From: Gadus chalcogrammus
Lineage: Eukaryota > Chordata > Actinopteri > Gadiformes > Gadidae
Assembly: GCF_026213295.1 (NCBI RefSeq)
Contig: NC_079415.1
Span: 25,152,610-25,216,609 of the forward strand
Direction of reading: 5' to 3'
Length of the DNA stretch: 64,000 nucleotides
The translations under genes and the position numbers were made by a program. Each line of letters opens with the position of its first letter. The stretch's first letter is position 1. Under the pieces are notes generated by a model. That model was given only the letters and a program-made list of their open reading frames with translations, did no database searches and was not told the origin of the DNA. Shown here piece after piece: positions 20,204 through 30,400 of the stretch.

Positions 20204-22018
20204 TCAGTTTACATGTTCCCTCTGAAGCTGGCAAAAATTGTGCAAAGCACAGCAGGTAGCAATGACAGTCGGTGTGAATGTGAAGTGAAAGTCACTACGT
20301 TTCAACAGAACACGCCATCTTGCCTTTAGAATCCCAAATGTATTTTCCACCCCAACCCGGAGCGAACTTAGATACACGTTGAAAGATTCCTGCTCTGGAG
20401 TTAGCCGTGGGGAGCTGAGATGTCCTTTAACCAGCCACGGAAGGAGCGGATATGCAGGATCCCCAACAATGACTAGCCTGATGCTCTCTCCCTCGATGAT
20501 TTTATCACCCTAAAATAAAGAAAGACGGAAGTAAAACATTACTTAATGGGTTAGGGTTATAGGGTTATAATATGCTTGGTAAACCCAAACCAAGTCTCTC
20601 AAGTCGAGCTGCAGGTGTTCATCGCACCACTGGGGTTGCATTGGCCCCTTTTGGGTCTCACCTTAGGCAGTAGATGGGCTTTTTGGAAGAGATCCGAGTT
20701 GCGGAGAACACTGGCGTCGTGTGCGCTACCGGGCATCTTACAGCTGATGTTCCAGAAGCTGGAAACAAGATTTATTTTATAATTATTTTTAATTAGGCAT
20801 ACAACAGTTAGTTCCGACCAAGTAGGCCTAATTTGATTTGACAAGAGGTATTCCATGAGTGCTGATATAGAGTAGCCTATAACAGCACTGGGACTTTTTT
20901 TTGCAGGTGTTCTAATAACCGTTAATGTTATTTACGGTCGTTATGTAGCTTACTTTGTAACAAACTTCTATTTGTGTTGGAAGAGCCAAATAAATCATTA
21001 AATAATAAAAAACAAATCATAATCGGTTGTTGCTTATTACTGTTGTAGAGCTGAAATCAATATAAAACGCGAGAGGGAGTGCTGTTGGCTGCTGAATATC
21101 AGCGCGGTTGTGATTCGGTCGCAGTTACGAGGCCGTATAGGCCGTATAGGCAGAGTGCCCAAGATAAACACAGCCGTTAAATAACTTGCATATCACTGTG
21201 AACCAGCCTTTATATTATAGACAGAAAATAGAGTGAGAAAAGTGCAAAAGAGTGCTTACCAAAATTGGTGGTCGACAACTGCCTGGAGCACATAGGACGG
21301 CCAGCCTTTTCGATTGACAAAGTCTTTGTACCCATCTGAAGGGGGCAACATGGGGATGTGTGTGCCATCAATGATGCCCATCACATTTGGCAAGTGGTAG
21401 CTGGCCTCGAATCTGGATGCGATGCAGAGGGCTTCCTCCTCCGTTGGTACCCTTATGAGGTCTTTTATAGGTCCTTGCACCATACTTTTGCAGAACATAT
21501 GAACAAACTTCTTAACGGTGCTTTTATGCACCCCGAACTGATTAGCGATCAGCCTATATTCTGCGCTGCTGCCCAACTTGTAGAGTACCATGGCAACCCT
21601 CATTGCCAACGGTATTGCTCTTCGCACAGTTACCTCCTCCGGCGAAATAGTCTTCATGAGCTCGCATAATTTCATGAACGACTGCCGACTCATCCTAAAA
21701 TTCTCTCAAGACCACTCTCTCCCACCAGTCTTGGCTGCGGACTCGCATCCAAATTTGTTTTGTTTGCGGCGGAGCTGGGGGTAAATATAAAGATCTTAAA
21801 AGAAATGGACCTTGCTGCGCCGTCCTCCTCCTTCTTTCTTGAAGGAACAGGAAGAGAAAAGCTCTCTCCTGCTGTGCTTTCATTAAAATTAAATTTAAAA
21901 TCCCCGATAGTGATAACACGTCCATTATCTCGCCGCCGGTCCAGAGATGTGTCAGGTGTGCGCGAGGGACATAACGGACACTTTTGTAACTGCCATGTAT
22001 ACAGTTCATTCGGATCAC
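20204..22018 (-). pseudogene. PIF/Harbinger DDE transposase, three exons, frameshifted
   Basis: Exon a (about 22018-21260) includes IWMRVRSQDWWERVV and, after a frame break near 21710, RMSRQSFMKLCELM, the helix-turn-helix region (YRLIANQFGVHKSTVKKFV) and the first catalytic aspartate in VMGIIDGTHIPML. Exon b (20758-20662) carries the second aspartate in MPGSAHDASVLRNS. Exon c (20509-20204) carries the glutamate in VGVENTFGILKARWRVL and ends at a TGA at 20206-20204. Donors and acceptors are GT-AG, and joining restores VDHQFCFWNISCKM. All three catalytic residues are present. The frame break near 21710 and an uncertain start argue against activity. The enzyme would cut and rejoin element ends in the nucleus with the accessory protein. 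Confidence 0.88.
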
Positions 22019-22335
22019 ATTTTAGGAACAGATCTATGCCGCATAGAAATCTATGCGGCATAGATCTGCCATGTAAACGCGTCTAATGTTTTAGCTATCC
22101 TCCACCTCAGCCTCTCCAAGGCCTTGCCCTTTATGTGCTGTCCTGGTTGACCAATTTATACCTTCAATGTGTTTTTTTTCACACTTTTTTACTTAAAATG
22201 TTGTGTTAACATTTGTCATGATTTGGTCCCTGTATATGCATTTAAAATAAATGATTCATCAATGCAGTATATGAATATAATTAATTTCTATATTTCAACT
22301 GGATCAGAGTTTGTGGCAATGAGAATTGTTATGTA

Positions 22336-22959
22336 CCGTATTTTCCGGACTATACGTCGCTCCCGAGTATTAGTCGCATCAGTCAAAAAATGCTCCATGA
22401 CGAGGAAAAAAACATATATACGTCGCATCGGTGTATAAGTCGCATTTATTTTTAAACATTTAAACAAGAACGTTTAGTCTGGAGAGACTGAATAAAATTG
22501 CAATAGCAATATAGGTGTGTCGGTCCCACTCGTAGTTGAGAGTATACCGAATTCAGTGACACCGGGATTCCACCGGACGGGTATGTGCCGCGGTCCTAAA
22601 CCTGAGCGCACGATCGGGAGGTGGAAGTTGCGCTCACAAGTCCAGCGGAGGGCTCCAGTTTTCGCCGGCCAAGTCATGCGCTGTGATATGTGTGACAGCT
22701 ATGTTGTACAACATTGCAGCTAAGGCTGGGGTAGCTTTGGTTGAACCGGAGGACATTGAGGACGATGACGACGAGAATATAATTTATTCGGTGGTGCAGT
22801 AGGCTTGCAGCGTTCAGTTGTAGGCCTAATGAATGACGGTGCCATCTTGCGGCCGAAGATTATGTACGCACAATTTTGGCATATAAGTCGCTTCGAAATA
22901 TAAGTCGCAGGGCAAGCCAAACTACAAAAAAACCGCGACTTATAGTCCGGAAAATACGG
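22336..22959. mobile_element. TA-flanked element with CCGTATTTTCCGG termini
   Basis: The termini CCGTATTTTCCGGACTATA and its inverse lie between TA dinucleotides (22334-22335 and 22960-22961). TA duplication with such ends suggests a Tc1/mariner-like or similar cut-and-paste family. Inside, a short plus-strand frame ending at about 22801 reads MLYNIAAKAG and then VEPEDIEDDDDENI, which looks like the acidic C-terminus of a lost protein. An internal GATTCCACCGGACG resembles the end of the MITE at 62717. Confidence 0.75.
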
Positions 22960-23112
22960 TAGTTTTGGATGGTCAACATTAATCCTAGTTGAGCACAAAT
23001 ATTTTCTGTGGGAATTGAGTCATCACTAAGTAGTAAATAAACACAAGTGGTGACATTTTCTGATTGAAGCTAACCTTTGTGCTGGACACAAACAGCCTGT
23101 GTAATTCTGAAG

Positions 23113-24070
23113 TTTGGCATCACGGTAAGTAAATGACCACACCACTACGTCGCCACGACATTACTTGCGTTACCAAGTGGCAACGTTAGCAAATTACCAC
23201 GACACTACGTTGCCGCGACATTACTTGCGTTACCAAGCGGCAACGTAAGCAAATGACCACACCACTACGTCGCTGCAACGTTTTTAACAGTACCAAACGG
23301 CAACGTAAGCAAATGACCAAACCACGACGTTGCAGCAACGTATTTATTTTACTTGATGGCAACTTCCTAGAGGCTACGTTGTGGCAACGTCACTCACGCT
23401 ACCAAGTGGCAACGTTAGGGTGACCAGATTTGAGTTTGTGAAAAAGAGGACACTTCGTCGCGGGGGGGGCGGGGGGGGGGGAGGTTTGTATCGTGAGCCT
23501 ACGTACTTCAGTGGGGGTTTCATTCCGTCTATACACGGCACCTTCTCAACGAGCACATGAGATCGGTCGCCCAATGACAGACTCTCTCTACAGTCAGCTC
23601 GCGCAAGAAGGTGGAACGTAAGGGAGATACCATTTCCAGAACTTGGAAGGCCGTAATAACCATAGACATATACAATGGTAATAACTAGTAGGTTATGTGA
23701 AAGACCCAGAAACACAAATATGCGACGAGGCAAAAAAAAATAAAAAGATAATAATAACAATAATATGTATTTTTTTTTTTTTTTTGCGACGAGGCAAAAT
23801 ACCGGACGTTTTTGGAATCCCTGCCGGACGCATTTTTTAGGTCTCGAAAAGAGGACATGTCCGGGAAAAAGAGGACGTCTGGTCAGTGGTCACCCTAGGC
23901 AACGTTAGCAAAATTACCAAGCCACTACATCGCGGCAACGTTATTTGTTTACTTTATGGCAACTTCCTGTAGGCAACGTCGTGGCGTTGTTGCCACAACG
24001 TTGCCAGGAGGTAATGTTGCCATGACCAAATGGCGACATATAGGCAACGTTGCCGTATGGTCGTGTGTTA
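23113..24070. repeat. 60-bp minisatellite, split by a MITE
   Basis: CCAAG(T/C)GGCAACG blocks recur at 23173, 23233 and 23293, exactly 60 bp apart, with weaker units on both sides. The array resumes after the MITE at 23898 and fades near 24070. Units contain ACCACACCACTACGTCG and GCAACGTTAGC and are rich in CpG. Closely spaced ACGT and GCAACGTTGC palindromes occur throughout. Two boundary units contain a shared TTTATGGCAACTTCCT variant. Confidence 0.85.
23416..23897. mobile_element. 482-bp hAT-type MITE inserted in the minisatellite
   Basis: Perfect 10-bp ends TAGGGTGACC/GGTCACCCTA are flanked by GGCAACGT on both sides (23408-23415 and 23898-23905). The subterminal parts match the element at 5448-7161, and the interior retains the intact sequence at which the 5838-6959 element inserted there. 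G-rich and T-rich homopolymers lie at 23463-23480 and 23768-23784. Confidence 0.92.
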
Positions 24071-24305
24071 GCTGGGTACCTATTAAATTACTGCAGCCTT
24101 TACAAAGGGATTAGCTTTATGTGATTTTCAGCTATCTCACCATGTAAAATGTGAGCCAGATGTGGCCATTGTGTGTCATAAATGAACACATTCACTGAAT
24201 ATGAATATTACTCAATATATTAAGCATATTGACAGTCACACTTACATGGTTCATCTTTGGTTTCCAATTTTAGCGGTGTGTAATTAAAAAAATAAATAAA
24301 AATAA

Positions 24306-24602
24306 AATCACTTCCGTCACGCCACAGTACTTACGTCGCACCTGGGTTGTTGTCACGCCAGGGTGTTGTTCTCCGGGGCTAAAAGCTATAAAAAAGTTTT
24401 TTTATAGCTTAAAAAACCTTTTCTAAGCTTTAAAAATGTTTACTAACGTGTTGAAATATTTTTTTATTTCTTTTTTATGTTAATTCAAACGATAAATACG
24501 TTTATTTGTCTATAGAAAATAATCGGAGGTAACTTCCGTCCAGCCGCAGTACTTCCGTCACGCCTGGGTGTTCTGTCACGCCAGGGTGTTGATCTCCGGG
24601 GC
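24306..24602. repeat. direct repeat pair of about 70 bp
   Basis: About 24306-24376 and 24533-24602 share the order CTTCCGTC, CAGTACTT, CGTC, CACGCCAGGGTGTTG, CTCCGGGGCT with few differences. The roughly 150 bp between them are AT-rich and contain AAAAAG-CTT inversions. This could be a small tandem duplication or two ends of an unrecognised element. Confidence 0.65.
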
Positions 24603-24904
24603 TGCAGCTGGATACTATTGGCTATATCAGGAGTTAATGCACGCACTGCAGCCAATCAGAATACGAGTATTCCCCCAGACCGTGGTCTCAACAATTTTAT
24701 TCACGAGTTATAATCAACCCCTACACATCAATATTAATGATAACCCTGTGGAAATTGCAATAAGTGAGAGATACAATTTCGCGCGTTGAGCACACAGTTG
24801 TGTGACTCGTTTATTTAGTAAGAGAGAAACAGGAAATCAAAACGTGCTGCAAGTAAACAAATCCCGCATGGGCTCTGACGTCATGAGACGCTCGTTATCC
24901 TTAA

Positions 24905-27845
24905 AGGTCCCATGACATGCTATTTTATGTATTCTTTAATATAGGTATTAGTGGGCAACTAACACAGTATTCAAAGACGTTCCCGAAATTCAGCCGTGGT
25001 GAAGAGTTACAGCCACTCCGAGCCAGTCGCACATTGAGCTTCCCCCAAATGCGCTGTTTCGGTGGGCGTGTCAAGGAGGAGGGTGGGGGTGTGGCCCTGA
25101 GCAGCTTGCAGCCACGGTACCGTGCGCTCTGTTTACAACAGTGGATGTATCGCAATGGCGAGGCGCACACAGCCTTTAGCCGTGTTCTGTAAATATTCTA
25201 GAACACACGGGAGTCCTGGAGCTCTATATCTAAATATTATCATATAGCCTACAAATATATCTATATCATATAATATATATTATCACGGCCAAAAGCTGTG
25301 TGAGCCGATATTATGAATCTCAAACGACCGCGTTGGGTTCTCCGACGTTCCTGGTTCTTCAACGTCCACATCAATGTGAATACACACACTGTAACGCAAG
25401 TGTTTCTTGTCGGTTCTTTGACGTGTCTTGAATTTCCACAACGAGACTGTCGTGGGGGTTATCTGAGCCATGGTTGAGAAGGAATTGGGGGAAAGGAACT
25501 TTGGTTTGACTCGCTGAAGTACATGAACTGCGACATGCCGCCGGTTGCCGCGAGGCACCATCGCCCGGCAGCGGGCAGCCGGCAGCAGGCAGCGCGCGGT
25601 TCAGTAGACTTCAGGTTGATGTGAAAGTGGAAGAACCAGAGACGTCGCAGAACCCGACAAAGTCGTTTGTGATTCATAATATCGTCTGGAGGCGCACACA
25701 ATATGTTATATGATATAGATATCTATGTATTATATGATATTATTTAGATATAGAGCTCCAGGACTGTAACACAAGTGTTGTACACTTCCTTGTTATTTGG
25801 ATAACCGTTCTGCTGTTGGTGTGATGGCGCATAACACGTCGGACTCTCGTCTCTGGTATTTCTACAACGAGACTCGTATTGGGGGTTATCTCAGCCCAGA
25901 GTCGGCTCCAGAGCAGATCTACTGGAGGGGCATGGGTCGCCAGCGGGGGGGCACTGCCTTTTGTGAAATATTTTAACGCAAAAAAAGGGGGAGGGCTGTC
26001 GTGGATGCTAAACGCAAATAAATGGAGTTTAACCACCTCTGCTATGTCATAAATAGTTTATTCACATCAACAGTTTATGAACCTCCAAAAAAACATTAAG
26101 TAGGCCTGGCACTGTTTATAAACCTAGAGAACAGCCTCCACAATAATCAAAAACACCCCTGACAACATATAAGCTTTAAGCCCAGTTCAGACCAAAGATT
26201 CACCTTGCAACTCGCAACTCCTTGCTACTCCTTGCGACGAGACGGGCTGCGACGTTCTAAAACTGGGCCGTTCACACTGGCTGCACCGTGCTGCAACGGG
26301 CTGCTGTGAACGCTCTGGCACAGCTGAGAGCCGCAACAGCATTATTTGCGTAGGTTAGGTTAGATTAGTTAGGTTTGCAATTAGTTAGGTTTGCAATTAG
26401 TTTTATTTTTATTTTGCTTGAGAGTAGGCTAGAGTTACTGTGTTTTGTCATTCTCCGGATATCGGATATTTCAATCGGATATTTTTATGCTGAAGTGGAC
26501 AGTACGGTACCGGGAGAGTAAGGCCGTGACGTACAAGTTGTTCTGTGCTGTGATTGGCTGAAGAGAAATAGTTAAATTGCCGCGTTCTAAAACTGGACCT
26601 TTCGATTTCCACAGCATTAAGAAGACCCGTGTAATATAAGGGATAATTTATAGAACGCCGGTCATTATCGGGAAAGTAAATAAAATAATGACCTGTGGTA
26701 GGAGGGGCATTAATGACCGCTAGGGGGGGGCACGGCCCCCAAATGCCCCCCCTTAGCGCCGACACTGTCTCAGCCAAGGTTGAGAATGAATTGGGGGGAA
26801 GGAACTTTGGCTTTGACTCCCTCAAGAACATGAACCACGACATGGAGGAGAAAGGGATTGTTGGCGGCGAATGTCTCCCGCTTGAGCCCCGCTGAGGGAC
26901 CACCGCCGGAGGCGGAGGTGCATAAGCGCTGCCCGGCAAAGTTCCCTTTCTCCTCCTTGTCGTGGTTCATGTTCTTGAGGGAGTCAAAGCCAAAGTTCCT
27001 TCCCCCCAATTCATTCTCAACCTTGGCTGAGATAACCCCCAATACGAGTCTCGTTGTAGAAATACCAGAGACGAGAGTCCGACGTGTTATGCGCCATCAC
27101 ACCAACAGCAGAACGGTTATCCAAATAACAAGGAAGTGTAGAACACTTGCGTTACAGTCCTGGAAGTCTATATCTAAATAATATCATATAATACATAGAT
27201 ATCTATATCATATAACAGATTGTGTGCGCCAGTCCAGACGATATTATGAATCACAAACGACTTTGTCGGGTTCTGCGACGTCTCTGGTTCTTCCACTTTC
27301 ACATCAACCTGAAGTCGACTGAACCGCGCGCTGCCTGCTGCCGGCTGCCCGCTGCCCGCTGCCGGGCGATGGTGCCTCGCGGCAACCGGCGGCATGTCGC
27401 AGTTCATGGAGGCTACTTCAGCGAGTCAAACCAAAGTTCCTTTCCCCCAATTCTTTCTCATCCATGGCTCAGATAACCCCCACGACAGTCTCGTTGTGGA
27501 AATACAAGACACATCAAAGAACCGACAAGAAACACTTGCGTTACAGTGTGTGTATTCACACACACACATGTGGCGCTCGCACGGTCGAGTCTCATTGGCG
27601 GGCCAACGTCTCTGGGCGGGCCAGGCAGAGTAAGGGGAGGAGCTGAGATTCCTGATGACGTCATGAGAACAGACATTCCAAATCAGCGCGCTTGAGCCTC
27701 CGTTTTTTCAAATGCGAGCAGAACAGCTAGTGCTAGTTTTACACCAAACGCAAGTTTTAGCCACTGGGGGACCATAGGCAGGCTAGGGGAACTCATATTT
27801 ATGTTAGAAAACCTCACAAAGTGAGATTTTCATGTCATGGGACCT
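24905..27845. mobile_element. 2.9-kb TTAA-flanked palindromic element
   Basis: Perfect 15-bp inverted termini AGGTCCCATGACATG sit between TTAA at 24901-24904 and 27846-27849. The interior is a large inverted repeat: modules read forward from about 25380 to 26880 (with a hAT insertion) and in reverse from about 26930 to 27660, meeting near 26900 around a short GC-rich centre. The LTR at 9790 shows the uninserted site. The modules match the single-arm copy at 3588-4440. There is no transposase. TTAA use points to piggyBac or Kolobok mobilisation in trans, which is inference. Confidence 0.88.
25897..26767. mobile_element. hAT-type element inside the TTAA element
   Basis: The ends are CAGAGTCGG and CCGACACTG, with TCTCAGCC repeated on both sides (25889-25896 and 26768-26775). 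The interrupted host sequence is the GGGGGTTATCTCAGCCAAGG block, present intact at 4365-4385 and in inverse at about 27010-27040. The interior is non-coding and carries a short GCAACTCGCAACTCC repeat near 26210. Confidence 0.9.
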
Positions 27846-27961
27846 TTAAAGGGACAGCGATCCCTGAACCACCAAGACAGTAAACGACATGTCTAACACA
27901 ATTGAAAGAACAACACATTACAAAATACTGTAGGTGAATTATGTTACACTCACTACAACCC

Positions 27962-28954
27962 ATTAAATACGGTATGATTTCTAGATGTCATGGCAATGTC
28001 CGCAAAAAGTAGGAGAAAATAGGCCTACGTGTCCCTGATCACGTTTCAATAGATTAAATAACGTGACTTCTGTCTATTTAAATGCGTTTTGTGTAACAAG
28101 ACAGGAGTGAAATAGACACTGGTTGTGTCATACACATTGATATTAGAGAACCAGGATGGTTCAAATAGACACGGGGTTCAACTGCTAAAATAATATGACT
28201 AATTAATAAATGGTGCACATGGTTTTAACCGGTGCACAAGGAGGGAGTTAGCTCAACCGCTGTAGCCACAATTACAATACATTTTTTGCGAATATTAAAT
28301 CTACATGGGTCAAATTCTGCACTAATCAGCTACTACATACGAATAAACTGAATAACACTGCGTGAGATGTTCAAAGGTCAACTATTGCTTCCATTGGAGC
28401 TATTGCAATAGATATAATATCGTACCACCAATATGCATACATTATCTTGTATTCAATAATTAGGGAAGCCGAATTCCAGAACCGAAAGAGGACCAACCAA
28501 AAGAAACCGACCCAGGGGTCTTACATCAAAGCAGATCCCTGTACAAGAGTTACACGGTGATCTTAAGATAGGGATAATTATCTAGACTCCACAACATGAA
28601 CGGTTAGCCTTTAAAGTTGTCCATAGCATGCATACCGCTCGTCCACAGAAGTCCGGGGAATATCCGGGCCTGGGGATTCTTATTAGACAACCCGGTATCA
28701 CGCGATTGCGTGCTCCTGCGCACGAACGTTAATCTATTGAAGCGTGTTCCCGAGCACGATAGTCCGACTTTTTGCGTGTTACACAAAACGAAATGTAAAC
28801 CAATGCATTCTGAATGGGAGTGTTCTAAGACAATTAACGTGCTCCACAAAACGGTACGAGAGAGAGAGAAAGAGAGAGCGGGAGGGACAGAGAGAGAGAG
28901 AGAGAGCGAGAGAGAGGCTTCAGAAAGGGTGTGCGCAGACAACACATTCTCACT
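27962..28954. other. unassigned stretch with a (GA)n microsatellite
   Basis: No gene was recognised. A GAGAGA-rich tract lies at 28857-28916. The long complementary frames across 28604-28988 come from low-complexity sequence and carry no family motif. Confidence 0.4.
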
Positions 28955-29880
28955 CCGAGCGCGTCGATTTCTGACGAACGGTCAGTGACTTTTGCTTCAG
29001 TTTCTGACGCAAAAGGGTACCCTTGCGCTGCTTTTTTAGACGCATGGGGTTTTCAACTAGTTACAATGTAACCCTTTGACGGGGGACCCGATGGCTGCAC
29101 ATAGAGACGCTATGAGCATTCATATCCCATTGTCTAACGGAGGACCTTGCGCTTCATTTTTCGACGCAGGGGGTTTTCCACTCATTGCAATGTAATCCCT
29201 CCACGGCAATATATGAAGCTATGAGCATTCATTGCATTGGCTAACGGAAGAGCCGATGGCTGCACATAGAGACGCTATGAGCATTCATATCCCATTGTCT
29301 AACGGAGGACCTTGCGCTTCATTTTTCGACGCAGGGGGTTTTCCACTCATTACAATGTAATCCCTCCACGGCAATATATGAAGCTATAAGCATTCATCCC
29401 ATTGGCTAACAGAAGAGCCGATGGCTGCACAATAACGGCGATTTTACAGTGACATCTGTGACATTCCTCAACACAACTACACCAACGTGTCCTTGTTAAT
29501 TACACAACATGTATGGGTTAAGGCTCTGGGCATCAGTTGTCCTGTTTGGTGCTTTGATTGAGAGAAACAATCGTTTTTTTGATCAGTGTTGGGTAGCCGA
29601 GCGTTGGGTTCCGTTGGGTTCCGAGCGCGTCGATTTCTGACGAACGGTCAGTGACTTTTGCTTCAGTTTCTGACGCAAAAGGGTACCCATGCGCTGCTTT
29701 TTTAGACGCATGGGGTTTTCAACTAGTTACAATAACCCTTTGACGGGGGACCCGATGGCTGCTGAAAACCCCATGCGTCGAAAAAAGCAGCGCAAGGGTA
29801 CCCTTTTGCGTCAGAAACTGAAGCAAAAGTCACTGACCGTTCGTCAGAAATCGACGCGCTCGGAGTGGCTTCAGTTTCTG
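28955..29880. repeat. tandem 165-bp duplication flanked by direct and inverted repeats
   Basis: Two 165-bp tandem units start with GATGGCTGCACATAGAGACG at 29090 and 29255, and a third partial begins at 29420. The segment 28955-29098 recurs at 29620-29758 in direct orientation, and its inverse follows at once at 29762-29870, forming a palindrome of about 110-nt arms centred near 29760. All carry a GACGCA-AAGGGTACCC motif. No protein is encoded. Confidence 0.8.
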
Positions 29881-30045
29881 ACGCTGAGGTCGTTGCTATA
29901 GAGGCCACATCCGTGCGCTTTTTTTGACAACTGACAGAGCAACCCTTTCTCATCAAAATTACGTTCCCAGAGAACTATTCGGCATTCTCAATTACGTTTG
30001 TCTAAAAAACGTATTTTGTCCGTGATTACGTTTTATTGAACATAT

Positions 30046-30396
30046 TGTAATGACCTCGCCGGTGACATAACGATGTCGAGTCATTAGTAATTGAAGGAAC
30101 TTTTAATGAACCAAAACCAGGTCACTGAAACCCGTAACCAACGGCAGAAATCCCAACGAAAACAAACCCCGGTTACCCCGGCAACCCCCAACACGGTCTC
30201 ACTCATGTGCAGGCCCCCACCCTCGTGTTCTTCCAAGGCCCTCCCCCAGCTGACCTAACGATTCGCCCCCACACTGATTGACAAGAAGAACATTACAATA
30301 CATGCACATTGCACACAGAACGACTGGCATAACGGACAACGAAATACAATGCAACCCATAACACACAAACTATTTAACTGTCCCAGGGTCGCTACA
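30046..30396. repeat. 351-bp solo LTR
   Basis: It starts TGTAATGACCTCGCC and ends GGGTCGCTACA (TG...CA), flanked by ATAT at 30042-30045 and 30397-30400. The reverse orientation begins TGTAGCGACCCTGGGACAG, a common form for fish Gypsy-type LTRs, so the element strand is probably minus. No internal region is adjacent. The AT-rich duplication is weak evidence alone, but it matches the TG...CA boundaries. Confidence 0.65.
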
Positions 30397-30400
30397 ATAT

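Larger units (their letters stand above)
8657..22083 (+). mobile_element. PIF/Harbinger DNA transposon enlarged to 13.4 kb by nested insertions
   Basis: The two ends share CGCGTTTACATGG followed closely by ATCTATGCCGCATAGA in inverted orientation (left from 8657, right ending 22083), with subterminal palindromes of the same GCATAGA motif. Inside are the two genes of autonomous Harbingers: an accessory Myb/SANT-like DNA-binding protein (plus strand, from 16757) and a spliced DDE transposase (minus strand, 22018-20204), pointing towards each other. Removing the hAT insertion (9059-16678) and the 1.2-kb insertion (18169-19395) leaves about 4.6 kb, a normal Harbinger size. Flanking bases are ATA on the left and TAA on the right, so the expected 3-bp duplication is degraded. 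Both genes are broken. Confidence 0.85.
24747..27957 (-). repeat. solo Gypsy LTR split by a TTAA-flanked element
   Basis: The left half (24747-24904) and right half (27846-27957) match the LTR at 9790-10159. The outer ends are TGTGGAAATTG... and ...CACTCACTACA on the plus strand (TG...CA), flanked by ACCC at 24743-24746 and 27958-27961, a 4-bp target duplication. With no internal retrotransposon sequence next to it, this is a solo LTR left by LTR-LTR recombination and later split. Confidence 0.88.

Noticed and set aside
23113..23413. Regularly spaced 60-bp units resembling a CRISPR array
   Set aside because: No unique spacers: the whole 60-bp period is repeated, and the genome is clearly eukaryotic.
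28604..28988. Complementary frames of about 113-123 residues
   Set aside because: Arise over a GA microsatellite and low-complexity sequence, no motif.
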